Shown here: piece by piece, positions 9,666-17,466 of the stretch
How positions within the stretch are numbered: position 1 is the stretch's first letter
How the letters are laid out: every line of letters begins with the position of its first letter
Assembly (NCBI RefSeq): GCF_028693505.1
Contig: NZ_JAQUVF010000003.1
Location: 1-64,000, forward strand
Length of the DNA: 64,000 bases
Source: Oscillibacter sp.
Lineage (GTDB): Bacteria; Bacillota; Clostridia; Oscillospirales; Oscillospiraceae
Direction: 5' to 3'
The notes under the pieces: generated by a model
Database searches by the model: none
What the model saw: the letters and a program-made list of their open reading frames with translations, nothing else
What the model was told of the DNA's origin: nothing
Program-made: the position numbers and the translations under genes

Positions 9666-10643
9666 ATGACAGTGAATCGAAAGCTGCGCATCATTTTAAT
9701 TGTGATTCTGGCGGCGGTATTTGTCGGCAGCGCCGCCATGCTGCTCTGCCGCGAGCTGGACTATCAAAAGGGGGAGGAGACCTACGCCGAGGCGCAGTCT
9801 CTGGTGGAGCTTCCCGACTTCACCGCTCTGGAGACTCCGGCGGTGGAGAGCGCCCCCGCAGAAGAGGGCGCGGCGGGGGAGCCCTACGTGGACCCTTATG
9901 CCGACGCGCTGCGCAGCATGGACTTCACCGCCTTGCGGGAGGTGAATGGCGACGTGCTGGGCTGGATTTTGATTCCCGGCACGCCCATCTCCTATCCGCT
10001 GGTGCAGGGGACGGACAATTTCTACTACCTGAAGCACACGTGGAAAAAGCAATCCAGCGCCGTGGGGGCCATCTTTCTGGAGAGCCGAAGCAGCGGGGAT
10101 TTGAGCGATTTCAACACCGTTGTCTACGGGCACCGGATGAACAACGGCTCCATGTTTGCCTCCCTGAAAAACTACAAAAAGCAAAGCTACTGGGCATCCC
10201 ACCCCTGCGTCTATCTCACCGACGACACCGGAAGCCATAAGTATGACATCTTCGCCGCCTACGAGGTGTCCACCTCCGGAGAGACCTATCAGATCGGCTT
10301 TTCCGGACAGGAGAGCAAGCAGGCGTTTCTGGATTACTGCGTGGCCCAATCCGTGATTCAAACGGGGATCACCCCCACGGTCAACGACCGCGTGGTGACG
10401 CTGTCCACCTGCACGGGAAACGGACATGCCACCCGCTGGGTGGTGCAGGCGGTGCTGCGGGGCGTGGCGGTGGCTGAATCGCCGGAGGAAGCCCCGGCCC
10501 AAACGCCGGAGGAGGCTCCGGCCCAGACGACAGAGGAGGCCCCGACTCAGATGCCGGAGGAAACCCCGGACCAGACGATGGCGGACACTGCCGCCGACGG
10601 AGAGGAAGGGGAGCCTTCCACGGAGAGTACAGCGGAACCTTAA
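9666..10643 (+). CDS. srtB: Class B sortase with Pro/Glu/Thr-rich C-terminal tail
   Basis: Membrane-anchored cysteine transpeptidase that cuts sorting signals and attaches proteins to peptidoglycan. Residues 7-27 form the N-terminal membrane helix. The catalytic triad is visible: His156 in VYGHRM, Cys249 in TLSTCTGNG, Arg257 in ATRWVV. The spacing and the NFYYLKHTW segment fit class B. The RBS GGAAGG lies just upstream. The catalytic domain ends near residue 266. About 60 further residues form a low-complexity tail of EEAPAQTP-like repeats, which standard sortases lack and which resembles the heptads of the neighbouring surface protein. Its substrate is probably that protein (inferred from adjacency). 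Confidence 0.93.
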   Translation: MTVNRKLRIILIVILAAVFVGSAAMLLCRELDYQKGEETYAEAQSLVELPDFTALETPAVESAPAEEGAAGEPYVDPYADALRSMDFTALREVNGDVLGWILIPGTPISYPLVQGTDNFYYLKHTWKKQSSAVGAIFLESRSSGDLSDFNTVVYGHRMNNGSMFASLKNYKKQSYWASHPCVYLTDDTGSHKYDIFAAYEVSTSGETYQIGFSGQESKQAFLDYCVAQSVIQTGITPTVNDRVVTLSTCTGNGHATRWVVQAVLRGVAVAESPEEAPAQTPEEAPAQTTEEAPTQMPEETPDQTMADTAADGEEGEPSTESTAEP

Positions 10644-10680
10644 AAAAGCTGCGGGGCCGTGGGTCCCGCGGCTTTTTTGC
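10643..10680 (+). terminator. Rho-independent terminator after srtB
   Basis: A GC-rich hairpin (AAGCTGCGGG pairing with TCCCGCGGCTT) followed by TTTTTT directly after the stop codon. Confidence 0.8.
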
Positions 10681-10794
10681 TGCGGGGCGGCTTTGGAATT
10701 TACAGAAGGCGAAAATCATGATAAACTGAAAAATACGCGAAAGCAACGCCCCGCTGAAATTGCGGGCGGTGTTGCCTGAAAAGGGGGAATGACC

Positions 10795-11796
10795 GTGAGC
10801 CGACAGGATGTATTGGAACTGCTGCGGGCGGAGAAGGGGGCCTATTTTTCCGGTGAGGAGCTCAGCCGCCAGCTGGGATTGAGCCGCGCCGCCGTTTGGA
10901 AGGCAGTGGACGCGCTGCGGCGGGAGGGATATGAGATCGAGGCCCGCACGGGGCTGGGATACCGTCTCGCGGGTGCGCCGGACGCGCTGACGGAGGTGGA
11001 GATCCGCAGCTTCATGGGACCGACCCAGACGGTGGGTCTGGAGATCTGCTGCTTTGACGAGATCGATTCCACCAATACCTATGCAAAGCAGATTGCGCTT
11101 TCCGGCGCGGCGGACGGCACGGTGATCGTGGCCAACTGCCAGAGCGCCGGGCGGGGGAGAATGGACCGCAGCTTCTGCTCCCCCCGGGATCAGGGCATCT
11201 ATCTCACGGTGCTGCTGCGGCCCCAGCTGAGCGCGGAGCGTCTTGCGCCGGTGACGGCGATGACGGGGATCGCGGTGTGCAGCGCGGTGGAGCGGGTGTG
11301 CGGCGTCCGTCCGCAGGTGAAGTGGCCCAACGACCCGGTGCTGGGCAACAAGAAGCTCTGCGGCATTTTGACGGAGCTTTCTCTGGAGGCGGAGACGGGA
11401 CGGCTGCAATCTCTGGTGGTGGGCATCGGCCTCAATGTGTGCCAGAGTGCCGGGGATTTCCCCCCGGAGGTGGCGGAAATTGCCACCTCCCTTGCCATGG
11501 CTTTGGGACGGCCGGTCTCCCGGCCCGCGCTGGCGGCGGCGCTCATTGAGGAGCTGGACCGGCTGTACGGCGCGCTGAAAGCAGGCGATTTGCAGCCGTA
11601 TCTTGCATCCTACCGGCGGGATTGCGTGAATCTCGGGAAAACGGTCCAGCTGCTCTCTCCAAGCGGGCGGGAGGTTGCCGCCGCCGTGGGGATCGATGAG
11701 GCGTTCGGCTTGATCGTGGAGGATGCGGAGGGGCGCAGGCGGACCATCCGCTCCGGCGAGGTGTCTGTCAGGGGCTTGTACGGCTATGTGGAATAA
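10795..11796 (+). CDS. birA: Bifunctional biotin--[acetyl-CoA-carboxylase] ligase / biotin repressor
   Basis: Activates biotin with ATP and transfers it to the lysine of biotin carboxyl carrier proteins; with its HTH domain it can also repress biotin genes. An N-terminal winged helix (residues about 1-60, SRAAVWKAVDALRREGYEI) precedes the ligase core with GRGRMDR (biotinyl-AMP loop) and KWPNDPVLG; 333 residues is normal. The GTG at 10795 is preferred over ATG 10789 because the GGGGG ribosome site ends at 10787, 7 nt from the GTG and 1 nt from the ATG. The first transporter gene overlaps its 3' end. An imperfect hairpin (10744-10776) lies just upstream. Confidence 0.93.
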   Translation: MSRQDVLELLRAEKGAYFSGEELSRQLGLSRAAVWKAVDALRREGYEIEARTGLGYRLAGAPDALTEVEIRSFMGPTQTVGLEICCFDEIDSTNTYAKQIALSGAADGTVIVANCQSAGRGRMDRSFCSPRDQGIYLTVLLRPQLSAERLAPVTAMTGIAVCSAVERVCGVRPQVKWPNDPVLGNKKLCGILTELSLEAETGRLQSLVVGIGLNVCQSAGDFPPEVAEIATSLAMALGRPVSRPALAAALIEELDRLYGALKAGDLQPYLASYRRDCVNLGKTVQLLSPSGREVAAAVGIDEAFGLIVEDAEGRRRTIRSGEVSVRGLYGYVE

Positions 11797-12355
11797 GACG
11801 CGATTGCGGGAGCTTTGGACGCTTTTCTGGCTGTTTGCGCGGATCGGCCTGATGACCTTTGGCGGCGGCACGACCATGCTGCCCATCCTTTAGCGGGAGC
11901 TGATGGAAAAGCGGCCGTGGGTGACGGAGGAGGAGCTGGTGGATTACTACGCCATCGGGCAGTGCACGCCCGGCGTCATCGCGGTGAATCTCTCCACCTT
12001 TGTGGGACGCAAGCGGGCGGGGGACTTAGGCGGCGTGACGGCGACTGCGGGATTCATCCTGCCGTCCCTTGTCATCATTGTGCTGCTGGCGGGTCTTATT
12101 ACCCATGTCTCGGACCTTGGCTGGGTACAAAACGCCTTTGCCGGGATTCGGGCCTGTGTGTGCGTGCTGATTTTTAACGCGGTGGTCAAGCTGGTGAAAA
12201 AATCCATTGTGGACCGCTGGACGCTGGGCATCTTTATCGTGGTATTTGCCCTCGGCATTTTTGTGGACGTCTCTCCGGTGTGGTTTGTGCTGGCGGCAGC
12301 TGCCGTGGGCCTTTTGGTGCAGCAGTTCGGGGCGCGGAAGGCGGGCGGAGCATGA
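11786..12355 (+). pseudogene. Chromate transporter (CHR family) subunit 1, interrupted by in-frame TAG
   Basis: The frame starts with ATG 11786 inside the end of birA and runs for 35 codons (ending TMLPIL). It then meets TAG at 11891-11893 and continues in the same frame for 153 codons with full family similarity (REL then WVTEEEL, IGQCTPGVIAVN). Family members usually have Gln at this position, so one CAG-to-TAG change explains the break. A restart at ATG 11903 is possible but has poor ribosome-site spacing. It pairs with the intact second CHR gene in the usual short-chain two-gene arrangement (chromate or other anion transport). A recent null mutation, suppression or a sequencing error cannot be told apart here. 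Confidence 0.85.
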
Positions 12356-12936
12356 TCTACTGGCAGCTGTTTTGGGCATATTTCAAGGTGGGATTATTTT
12401 CCATCGGCGGCGGCATGGCCACCATTCCCTTTCTCTACGACCTTTCGGATAAAAGCGGGTGGTTCACCCATGCCCAGCTGGCGGACATGCTGGCGGTGTC
12501 GGAGTCCACGCCCGGCGCCATGGGTGTGAATATGGCCACCTATGTGGGCTACACCACGGCGGGAATCCCCGGGGCAGTGATCGCCACAGCGGCGCTGGCG
12601 CTGCCCTCCATCATTATCATTTTGCTGATTGCACGGGCGCTGGAGCAGGTTCGGCACAATCGGCTTGTGGAGGCGGCGTTTTACGGACTTCGGCCCGCGT
12701 CCACCGCTCTGATCGCCGCAGCGGGCATCACGGTGGTGACGATTGCCCTGCTGAATGTGGAGCGCTTCCGATCGACCGGATGCCTGCCGGACCTGTTTCG
12801 CTGGAAGGCGTGGGTGCTCTCCGGTGCGGTACTGGTGCTGTCCAACTGGGGGAAGCGGACCAGAACGTGGCACCCCGTGGTATTTATCGCGCTTTCTGCC
12901 GTGGTGGGGGCCGTGTTTCACTTCGCGGGGGTATGA
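12352..12936 (+). CDS. Chromate transporter (CHR family) subunit 2
   Basis: A 194-residue integral membrane protein of the chromate ion transporter family. N-terminal FFSIGGGMATIPFLYDL-like and STPGAMGVNMATYVGY motifs match the CHR half-domain. ATG 12352 overlaps the stop of subunit 1 by 4 nt (ATGA), indicating translational coupling. Short CHR proteins work in pairs, so loss of the upstream partner probably disables the pair. The substrate is only inferred; many gut clostridia carry this pair without known chromate exposure. Confidence 0.9.
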   Translation: MIYWQLFWAYFKVGLFSIGGGMATIPFLYDLSDKSGWFTHAQLADMLAVSESTPGAMGVNMATYVGYTTAGIPGAVIATAALALPSIIIILLIARALEQVRHNRLVEAAFYGLRPASTALIAAAGITVVTIALLNVERFRSTGCLPDLFRWKAWVLSGAVLVLSNWGKRTRTWHPVVFIALSAVVGAVFHFAGV

Positions 12937-13050
12937 GGCAAACCACGCCGAAGAGCTGAGACAGGAAAGGAAAAGAAGGGCACGGAACGCCAAGCAGCAA
13001 AGCGGGCGGAGAGAAAAGCGGAAAATTCACGAAAATTCGACGGACCGGTC

Positions 13051-13079
13051 TTGACTGCCATGGAAAAAGCCGATATTAT
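13051..13079 (+). promoter_or_regulatory. Sigma-A promoter for the zinc-ribbon/Ig-like gene
   Basis: TTGACT (13051-13056), 17-nt spacer, TATTAT (13074-13079), 36 nt before the start codon at 13116. Confidence 0.8.
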
Positions 13080-13115
13080 GTAAATAATGAAAATGGGAGC
13101 AACAGGAGGATTGCC

Positions 13116-14048
13116 ATGGCTATGAAACGCTGCCCCAACTGTGGGGAGAGATACTCCGATACGTATGAGGATTGTCCTTTTTGTGAAGAGGAAGAGGCGC
13201 TTCAGGACGGCGAGGAAATCCGCCGCCCCCGCAGCCACAGCGGCCACCGGGTGGCTGGGCGGCAGCAGATGAATTTTATTACGCCCACGCTGATCGTTTT
13301 GATTATGGTGATGGTGGGGCTGCTGGTATACCTGCTTTGGGGAGACAAGGTCGCCGAAAAATTTGCCGGGCAGAAGCCGGTCACCCCTCCCACCCAGGAG
13401 GTGACGCCGGTGCAGCCGGAGACTCCCGAGGAAGAGACGCCGGACCCCGGCGTGATGCCGGGTGAGTCGGAGGGGACCACCGCCCCCGGCGAGGGCGGCC
13501 AGACCGTTTCCCCGGAGACGGATTACACGGCGGCGTCCAAGCTGCCGGACGGACTGAAGCTGAGCACCACGGATTTCACCTTGAAGAATCTGGGCGAAAG
13601 CCATACCATCACGGTTTCCGGCGGCAGCGGCAGCTACCGCTGGGTCAGTGAGGATGACGGGATCGCCTCGGTGGATAGTAGCGGCAAGGTCACCGCGGTC
13701 TCCGGCGGCACCACCAACGTGCTGGTGAGCGACGGGAGCAAGAAGGGCGTTTGCATCGTGCGCATCACCGCCAGCGGCTCGCTGCCCTCCGCGCCTGCTT
13801 CTTCAAACAGCGACAACGGCTCCGGCGGCGCCCATAAGCTGAACCGGGAGGATATGACCCTTTCAAAGGGCGAGAAATTCCAGCTCAAGCTCACAGGTGT
13901 CACCACGGCCCTGACATGGAGCACCTCCAACTCCGCTGTGGCCACCGTCGCCGGTGACGGAACGGTCACCGCCGTGAGCGGCGGCAGCGCAACGATCACC
14001 GCCTCCTGGGACGGCGCGTCCGTCTCCTGCATCGTTCGCGTGAAGTGA
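13116..14048 (+). CDS. Zinc-ribbon, single-TM protein with two bacterial Ig-like (BIG2) domains
   Basis: 310 residues. The N-terminus carries a double CxxC zinc ribbon (CPNCGERY and CPFCEE, residues 5-24), a transmembrane helix lies at about 53-72 (ITPTLIVLIMVMVGLLVYLL), then a Pro/Glu/Thr linker (about 85-140) and two BIG2-like repeats (about 150-215 and 235-310) with the typical S..VATV..DGTVTAVSGG pattern. It follows that the ribbon sits in the cytoplasm and the Ig domains outside. The RBS AGGAGG is 6 nt upstream. Function unknown; a wall- or glycan-binding sensor or anchor is possible. Confidence 0.85.
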   Translation: MAMKRCPNCGERYSDTYEDCPFCEEEEALQDGEEIRRPRSHSGHRVAGRQQMNFITPTLIVLIMVMVGLLVYLLWGDKVAEKFAGQKPVTPPTQEVTPVQPETPEEETPDPGVMPGESEGTTAPGEGGQTVSPETDYTAASKLPDGLKLSTTDFTLKNLGESHTITVSGGSGSYRWVSEDDGIASVDSSGKVTAVSGGTTNVLVSDGSKKGVCIVRITASGSLPSAPASSNSDNGSGGAHKLNREDMTLSKGEKFQLKLTGVTTALTWSTSNSAVATVAGDGTVTAVSGGSATITASWDGASVSCIVRVK

Positions 14049-14088
14049 GCGCGGACAGGACCGAAAATTTTACAGCAGGCATTCAATC

Positions 14089-14128
14089 AGTGGGAGCCGC
14101 TCCTTTGGAGCGGCTCCCACTTGTCTTT
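14089..14128. terminator. Bidirectional terminator between convergent genes
   Basis: Perfect 15-bp stem (AGTGGGAGCCGCTCC) with a TTT loop, followed by TGTCTTTATTT. It serves the gene ending at 14048 and probably the convergent regulator. Confidence 0.85.
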
Positions 14129-15557
14129 ATTTCGCGGAAAAAGATGCGGAGTCGGGAGGGGGTGTGCTTTCCGTCTCCGCAAAGACGTCGGCCAAAAGCG
14201 CCATGGCCTGGGCCAGCTGCGAGGGGTCCAAAGCGGCGTAATTCACCACCAGCGTGTGGGCGTACTCCGGGTGGGGGAGCGCCGCATAGGAAGAGAGAAA
14301 GCCCAGGCGGACGCCGTGCCCCTCGGCGCGGCGGCGCAGGTCCTCGTCGGAGAGGGTGGTGGATAGCCGCAGCAGGAAATGGAGGCCGGAGCCCTGCTCC
14401 GAGATGGTCACGCGGCGGGCAAAGGGACTGGTGCGGAAGGCGTCCAGCACCGCCCCGCGCCGGGCGCGGTATTCCTTTCGCATCCGGGAGAGGTGCTGCT
14501 CAAAATATCCGCCGCTGAGAAAGCGGGAGAGCACGTGCTGCTCCAGCGCCGGGACCGTGCAGGCATAAAAATCCAGCTCCCGGCGGTATTGCTCCAGCAG
14601 GTGGGGTGGCAGGACCATGAAGCCGATGCGCATGGAGCGGGAGATGGTCTGGGAGAAGGTGTTCATGTAAATCACCCGCCCGCCGGTATCAATGCTTTGC
14701 AGGGTGGGCAGGGGACGGCCTGCAAAGCGGAACTCACTGTCATAGTCGTCCTCGATGATGATGCCATTTCGCTCCTCCGCCCAGCGCAGCAAGGCCTGCC
14801 GCCTTGCGATGGGGGTGACGATGCCGGTGGGATAATGGTGGGCGGGGGAGATGTGGGCGGCGGTGGCCCCGGAAGCATTCAGCGCGGAAAGGCTGATGCC
14901 TTGCCGGTCCATGGGGACGGGGCGGCAGACGGCGCCGCACTTGGCGTAAACCTGCCGAATCTTGGGATAGCCCGGGTCCTCCAGCGCAAAGACCGCCTGC
15001 GCTCCCAGAAGCTGCGCCAGCAACAGGTACAGGTATTCCGCACCGGCGCCGACAACAATCTGCTCCGGAGAGACTGCCATGCCCTTGAAATCCCGCAGGT
15101 CCTGGGCGATGGCCTGCCGTAAAAGCAGCAGCCCCTGATGGGGCATGGGGGCGAAGAACGCGTCCCCCTCCGAGAGGACCTGTCGGGTAAGCCGTGCCCA
15201 GGTGGATACCGGGAACTTGGAGCCGTCCACCTGATTGCGCGTGAGGTCCAGCCTCCACGTCCGCGCCTCCGGCGGGGTGGGGACCGGCGCGGGGCTTGAC
15301 GCCGCCGGGGCCTGCTCCACCCGGGAGACAAAAAACCCCCGCCGGGGCAGGGTATAGAGATACCCCTCCGCCTCCAGCTGCGCATAGGCGTTTTCCACCG
15401 TGATGACGGACAAGCGCAGATGGTCCGCCAGCTGCCGCTTGGAGGGCAGGCGCTGGTTTGCGGTGAGAACGCCCCGCAGAATGTCCTGCCGGATGCAGCG
15501 ATAGAGATATTCGTACAGGGGCAGGCTGCCCCGGTCCTCCACAGCGTAAGTCAGCAC
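14127..15557 (-). CDS. MocR/PdxR-type GntR regulator with aminotransferase-like domain lacking the PLP lysine
   Basis: 476 residues: GntR winged helix (about 10-80, LPSKRQLADHLRLSVITVENAYAQL) fused to a fold-type I aminotransferase domain (about 110-460). In MocR proteins the PLP-binding lysine lies in a T-F-S-K motif; here the sequence reads NTFSQTISRS, with Gln (CAG) in its place. The preceding IIEDDYDSEF, which binds PLP in the family, is intact. The start is GTG at 15557 with an AGGAGG site 8 nt away. It is divergent from an ECF vitamin transporter gene, the arrangement known for PdxR and pyridoxal uptake. B6 control is inferred; if PLP is sensed it cannot be through a normal Schiff base. 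Confidence 0.88.
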   Translation of the reverse strand: MLTYAVEDRGSLPLYEYLYRCIRQDILRGVLTANQRLPSKRQLADHLRLSVITVENAYAQLEAEGYLYTLPRRGFFVSRVEQAPAASSPAPVPTPPEARTWRLDLTRNQVDGSKFPVSTWARLTRQVLSEGDAFFAPMPHQGLLLLRQAIAQDLRDFKGMAVSPEQIVVGAGAEYLYLLLAQLLGAQAVFALEDPGYPKIRQVYAKCGAVCRPVPMDRQGISLSALNASGATAAHISPAHHYPTGIVTPIARRQALLRWAEERNGIIIEDDYDSEFRFAGRPLPTLQSIDTGGRVIYMNTFSQTISRSMRIGFMVLPPHLLEQYRRELDFYACTVPALEQHVLSRFLSGGYFEQHLSRMRKEYRARRGAVLDAFRTSPFARRVTISEQGSGLHFLLRLSTTLSDEDLRRRAEGHGVRLGFLSSYAALPHPEYAHTLVVNYAALDPSQLAQAMALLADVFAETESTPPPDSASFSAK

Positions 15558-15597
15558 GGTGCCGCCCTCCTATCTGACCTTATAAAAAAATAGTTAT

Positions 15598-15610
15598 TTG
15601 AATATTTCAA
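15598..15610. promoter_or_regulatory. Candidate operator in the divergent PdxR-like/ECF intergenic region
   Basis: A 13-bp perfect dyad, TTGAATATTTCAA, lies midway between the two divergent starts, next to a TATGAT -10-like box (15628-15633). It is the best visible binding site for the regulator; binding is inferred. Confidence 0.4.
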
Positions 15611-15668
15611 CAATATCACAAATCCGCTATGATAGCAATACAACAAGAGCGCGGAAGGAGAAAAAGGG

Positions 15669-16214
15669 ATGGAAAAGACAGTGGAGCATCAGCGCGGGGC
15701 AGCGGAACAAAGGACCAGGACACTGGTTTTAACAGGGCTGCTGGCGGCGCTTGGATGCGTGGGGACCATGGTGCTGACGGTGCCGTCTCCCACCGGAGGG
15801 TATATGAATCTCGGGGACGCGGTGGTGCTGCTGGGCGCTTATTTGCTGGGTCCCGTCTGGGGCGCGGTGGCAGGCGGCGTCGGTCCGGCGCTGGCCGACC
15901 TTCTGGCGGGGTATGTCATCTACGCTCCCGCCACGCTGGTCATCAAGGCCCTCATGGGCGTGACGGCGGCGCTTCTTTACCGGAGGCTCCGGGATAAGCC
16001 CGGCGCGCTGGTGATTTGCGGCGTCGCGGCGGAGGTCATCATGGTGGCGGGCTACTGCCTGTATGACGCCATTCTCGCCGGGAATCCGGCGGGGGGGCTT
16101 GCGGGCATCCCCAGCAATCTGGTGCAGGCGGGCTTTGGCATTGCGGCGTCCGCGCTGCTGACGCTGGCGCTGCGGCGCAGCAGCTATGTGCGGCGGGAGT
16201 TTCCCAGCCTGTAA
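15669..16214 (+). CDS. ECF transporter S component (probable vitamin B6 specificity)
   Basis: A 181-residue integral membrane protein with about five or six helices. The N-terminal TRTLVLTGLLAALGCVGTM contains the A-A-L-x(3)-G type element by which S components dock to the shared EcfT subunit, and GYMNLGDAVVLLGAYLLGP is typical of this S-component group. It captures a vitamin outside and works with EcfAA'T encoded elsewhere. Divergence from a PdxR-like regulator suggests pyridoxine/pyridoxal (PdxU-like). The substrate is inferred from context only. RBS GGAAGGAG precedes the start. Confidence 0.8.
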   Translation: MEKTVEHQRGAAEQRTRTLVLTGLLAALGCVGTMVLTVPSPTGGYMNLGDAVVLLGAYLLGPVWGAVAGGVGPALADLLAGYVIYAPATLVIKALMGVTAALLYRRLRDKPGALVICGVAAEVIMVAGYCLYDAILAGNPAGGLAGIPSNLVQAGFGIAASALLTLALRRSSYVRREFPSL

Positions 16215-16230
16215 AGCCGCGTTGCGGATC

Positions 16231-16276
16231 AAAAAAATATCCCGCTGCGAATTTATTTCGCAGCGGGATATTTTTT
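16231..16276. terminator. Bidirectional terminator
   Basis: AAAAAAATATCCCGCTGCGA pairs with its downstream complement around a TTTATT-type loop and ends in a T-run; it sits between the convergent ECF and DUF975 genes. Confidence 0.9.
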
Positions 16277-16317
16277 ATAAGATAAGTTGGTGGTACGCGC
16301 CGCGGGTCAAGGCGTTC

Positions 16318-17127
16318 TTAAAATCCGCCGAGGCCGTCCGGCGGCGTCTGCCCGAAGCCCACTCCGGAGGTGGCTTTGGCGGTTTCAAAGTAGGAAAGCT
16401 CCACGCAGCGGAAGTGGGGCAGGTAGAAAACGGACACCGCCAGCATCCACAGCCCGGCAATCACCGTCCACGCCCAGAGGGGGAGAAACAAAATTTCGGA
16501 GACGTTCAAAACCGGCAGCGGAGCCAGGGGGTCCAGCATGGCAACGTTCACAAGCTGAAAAATTTCCCGGTACAACAGAAATTTCTGAATCAAAAAGGGA
16601 ATCGATGCCAGCAGCCACCAGCCCAGATAACTGAAGTCCAGAAGGAAGAGCTGCCCCTTATACCCCACAGTTTGCCGCTGACTCATGGCCAGCGCACCTA
16701 GAATACCCACGTCCGGATTTTCATAGAGATTGAGGGGTGCAAACCGGAAGCGGTAGGAGGCAATGATGCCGGGAATGATGAACAGTGTCGCCCACAGCCC
16801 GATCAAAAGCCCCATCAGCAGGTTGAGACCGATCAAACGCCCCGCAAAGGAAAAGCCGTCAAACAGCGTCAGATACTCCGCCCGCTCGCCCCGGCGGACC
16901 GCCATGCAGTAGAGAAAAAAACCCGCGGAGAGCACGGTGCTCATCAAGGAAGCAAGAATATAAACAAAGGTGGAAAACACGCCGCTGCTGAGGACGTTGA
17001 TGAGATTCAGCGCCAGCAGCACCAGCAGATAAAGCACCGTCATTGCGCGGGGAGAAATCTGGGCGGTTTTCAAAAGCTCCCGCGCTGCCCGCTTTTGTGA
17101 TTTTCGGTCAATTTGTTGAGGTGTCAT
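16318..17127 (-). CDS. DUF975 family integral membrane protein
   Basis: 269 residues with about six hydrophobic segments. The glycine/isoleucine-rich LLMGLLIGLWATLFIIPGII and the following SYRFRFAPLNLYENPDVG are typical of DUF975 proteins. The N-terminus is basic and cytoplasmic. Members have no established function; they are common in clostridia. It is monocistronic, between its own promoter and a shared terminator. The ATG at 17127 has AAGG 9 nt upstream. Confidence 0.85.
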   Translation of the reverse strand: MTPQQIDRKSQKRAARELLKTAQISPRAMTVLYLLVLLALNLINVLSSGVFSTFVYILASLMSTVLSAGFFLYCMAVRRGERAEYLTLFDGFSFAGRLIGLNLLMGLLIGLWATLFIIPGIIASYRFRFAPLNLYENPDVGILGALAMSQRQTVGYKGQLFLLDFSYLGWWLLASIPFLIQKFLLYREIFQLVNVAMLDPLAPLPVLNVSEILFLPLWAWTVIAGLWMLAVSVFYLPHFRCVELSYFETAKATSGVGFGQTPPDGLGGF

Positions 17128-17187
17128 AGGGGAAAACCTTTCTGATTTCGTGGATTATCGGGGATACCGACAGAATACTGAGATCCA

Positions 17188-17216
17188 GTGTATCATGGTT
17201 TGGCGGAATTGACAAG
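17188..17216 (-). promoter_or_regulatory. Sigma-A promoter for the DUF975 gene
   Basis: On the minus strand TTGTCA, 17-nt spacer, TACACT, with a 60-nt leader to the start at 17127. Confidence 0.65.
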
Positions 17217-17327
17217 TGGACCCGCAGAAACTGGGCGCAAATTCCGGGATATGGGTAAAAATGACCAAAAGTGTTAAAAAAGCGACAGAAAAAGGGTGGA
17301 ATTCCATAAAAACTCATGTTCATAGTC

Positions 17328-17356
17328 TGGACATCTTTAAAAATTTGGTGTAGAAT
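17328..17356 (+). promoter_or_regulatory. Sigma-A promoter for the rnf operon
   Basis: TGGACA (17328-17333), 17-nt spacer, TAGAAT (17351-17356). The resulting leader of about 105 nt contains a 10-bp perfect hairpin (17393-17419, TGCCCCATCC) without a T-run. The remaining bases from 17217 to 17327 show no other feature. Confidence 0.7.
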
Positions 17357-17466
17357 AGCCAACAGTATGTGATAGTATCGCTGGAGTTGCCATGCCCCAT
17401 CCTTCCGCTGGATGGGGCACTGTCAGCCCGCGGCTTGCTATCAGTAGTAAAAATGAGGTGAAGACA

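Noticed and set aside
11891-11893. UAG recoding (pyrrolysine or suppressor code) to explain the chromate transporter
   Set aside because: A nearby gene (35278-36009) ends at TAG in the normal way, and the expected residue is Gln, not a recoded amino acid.
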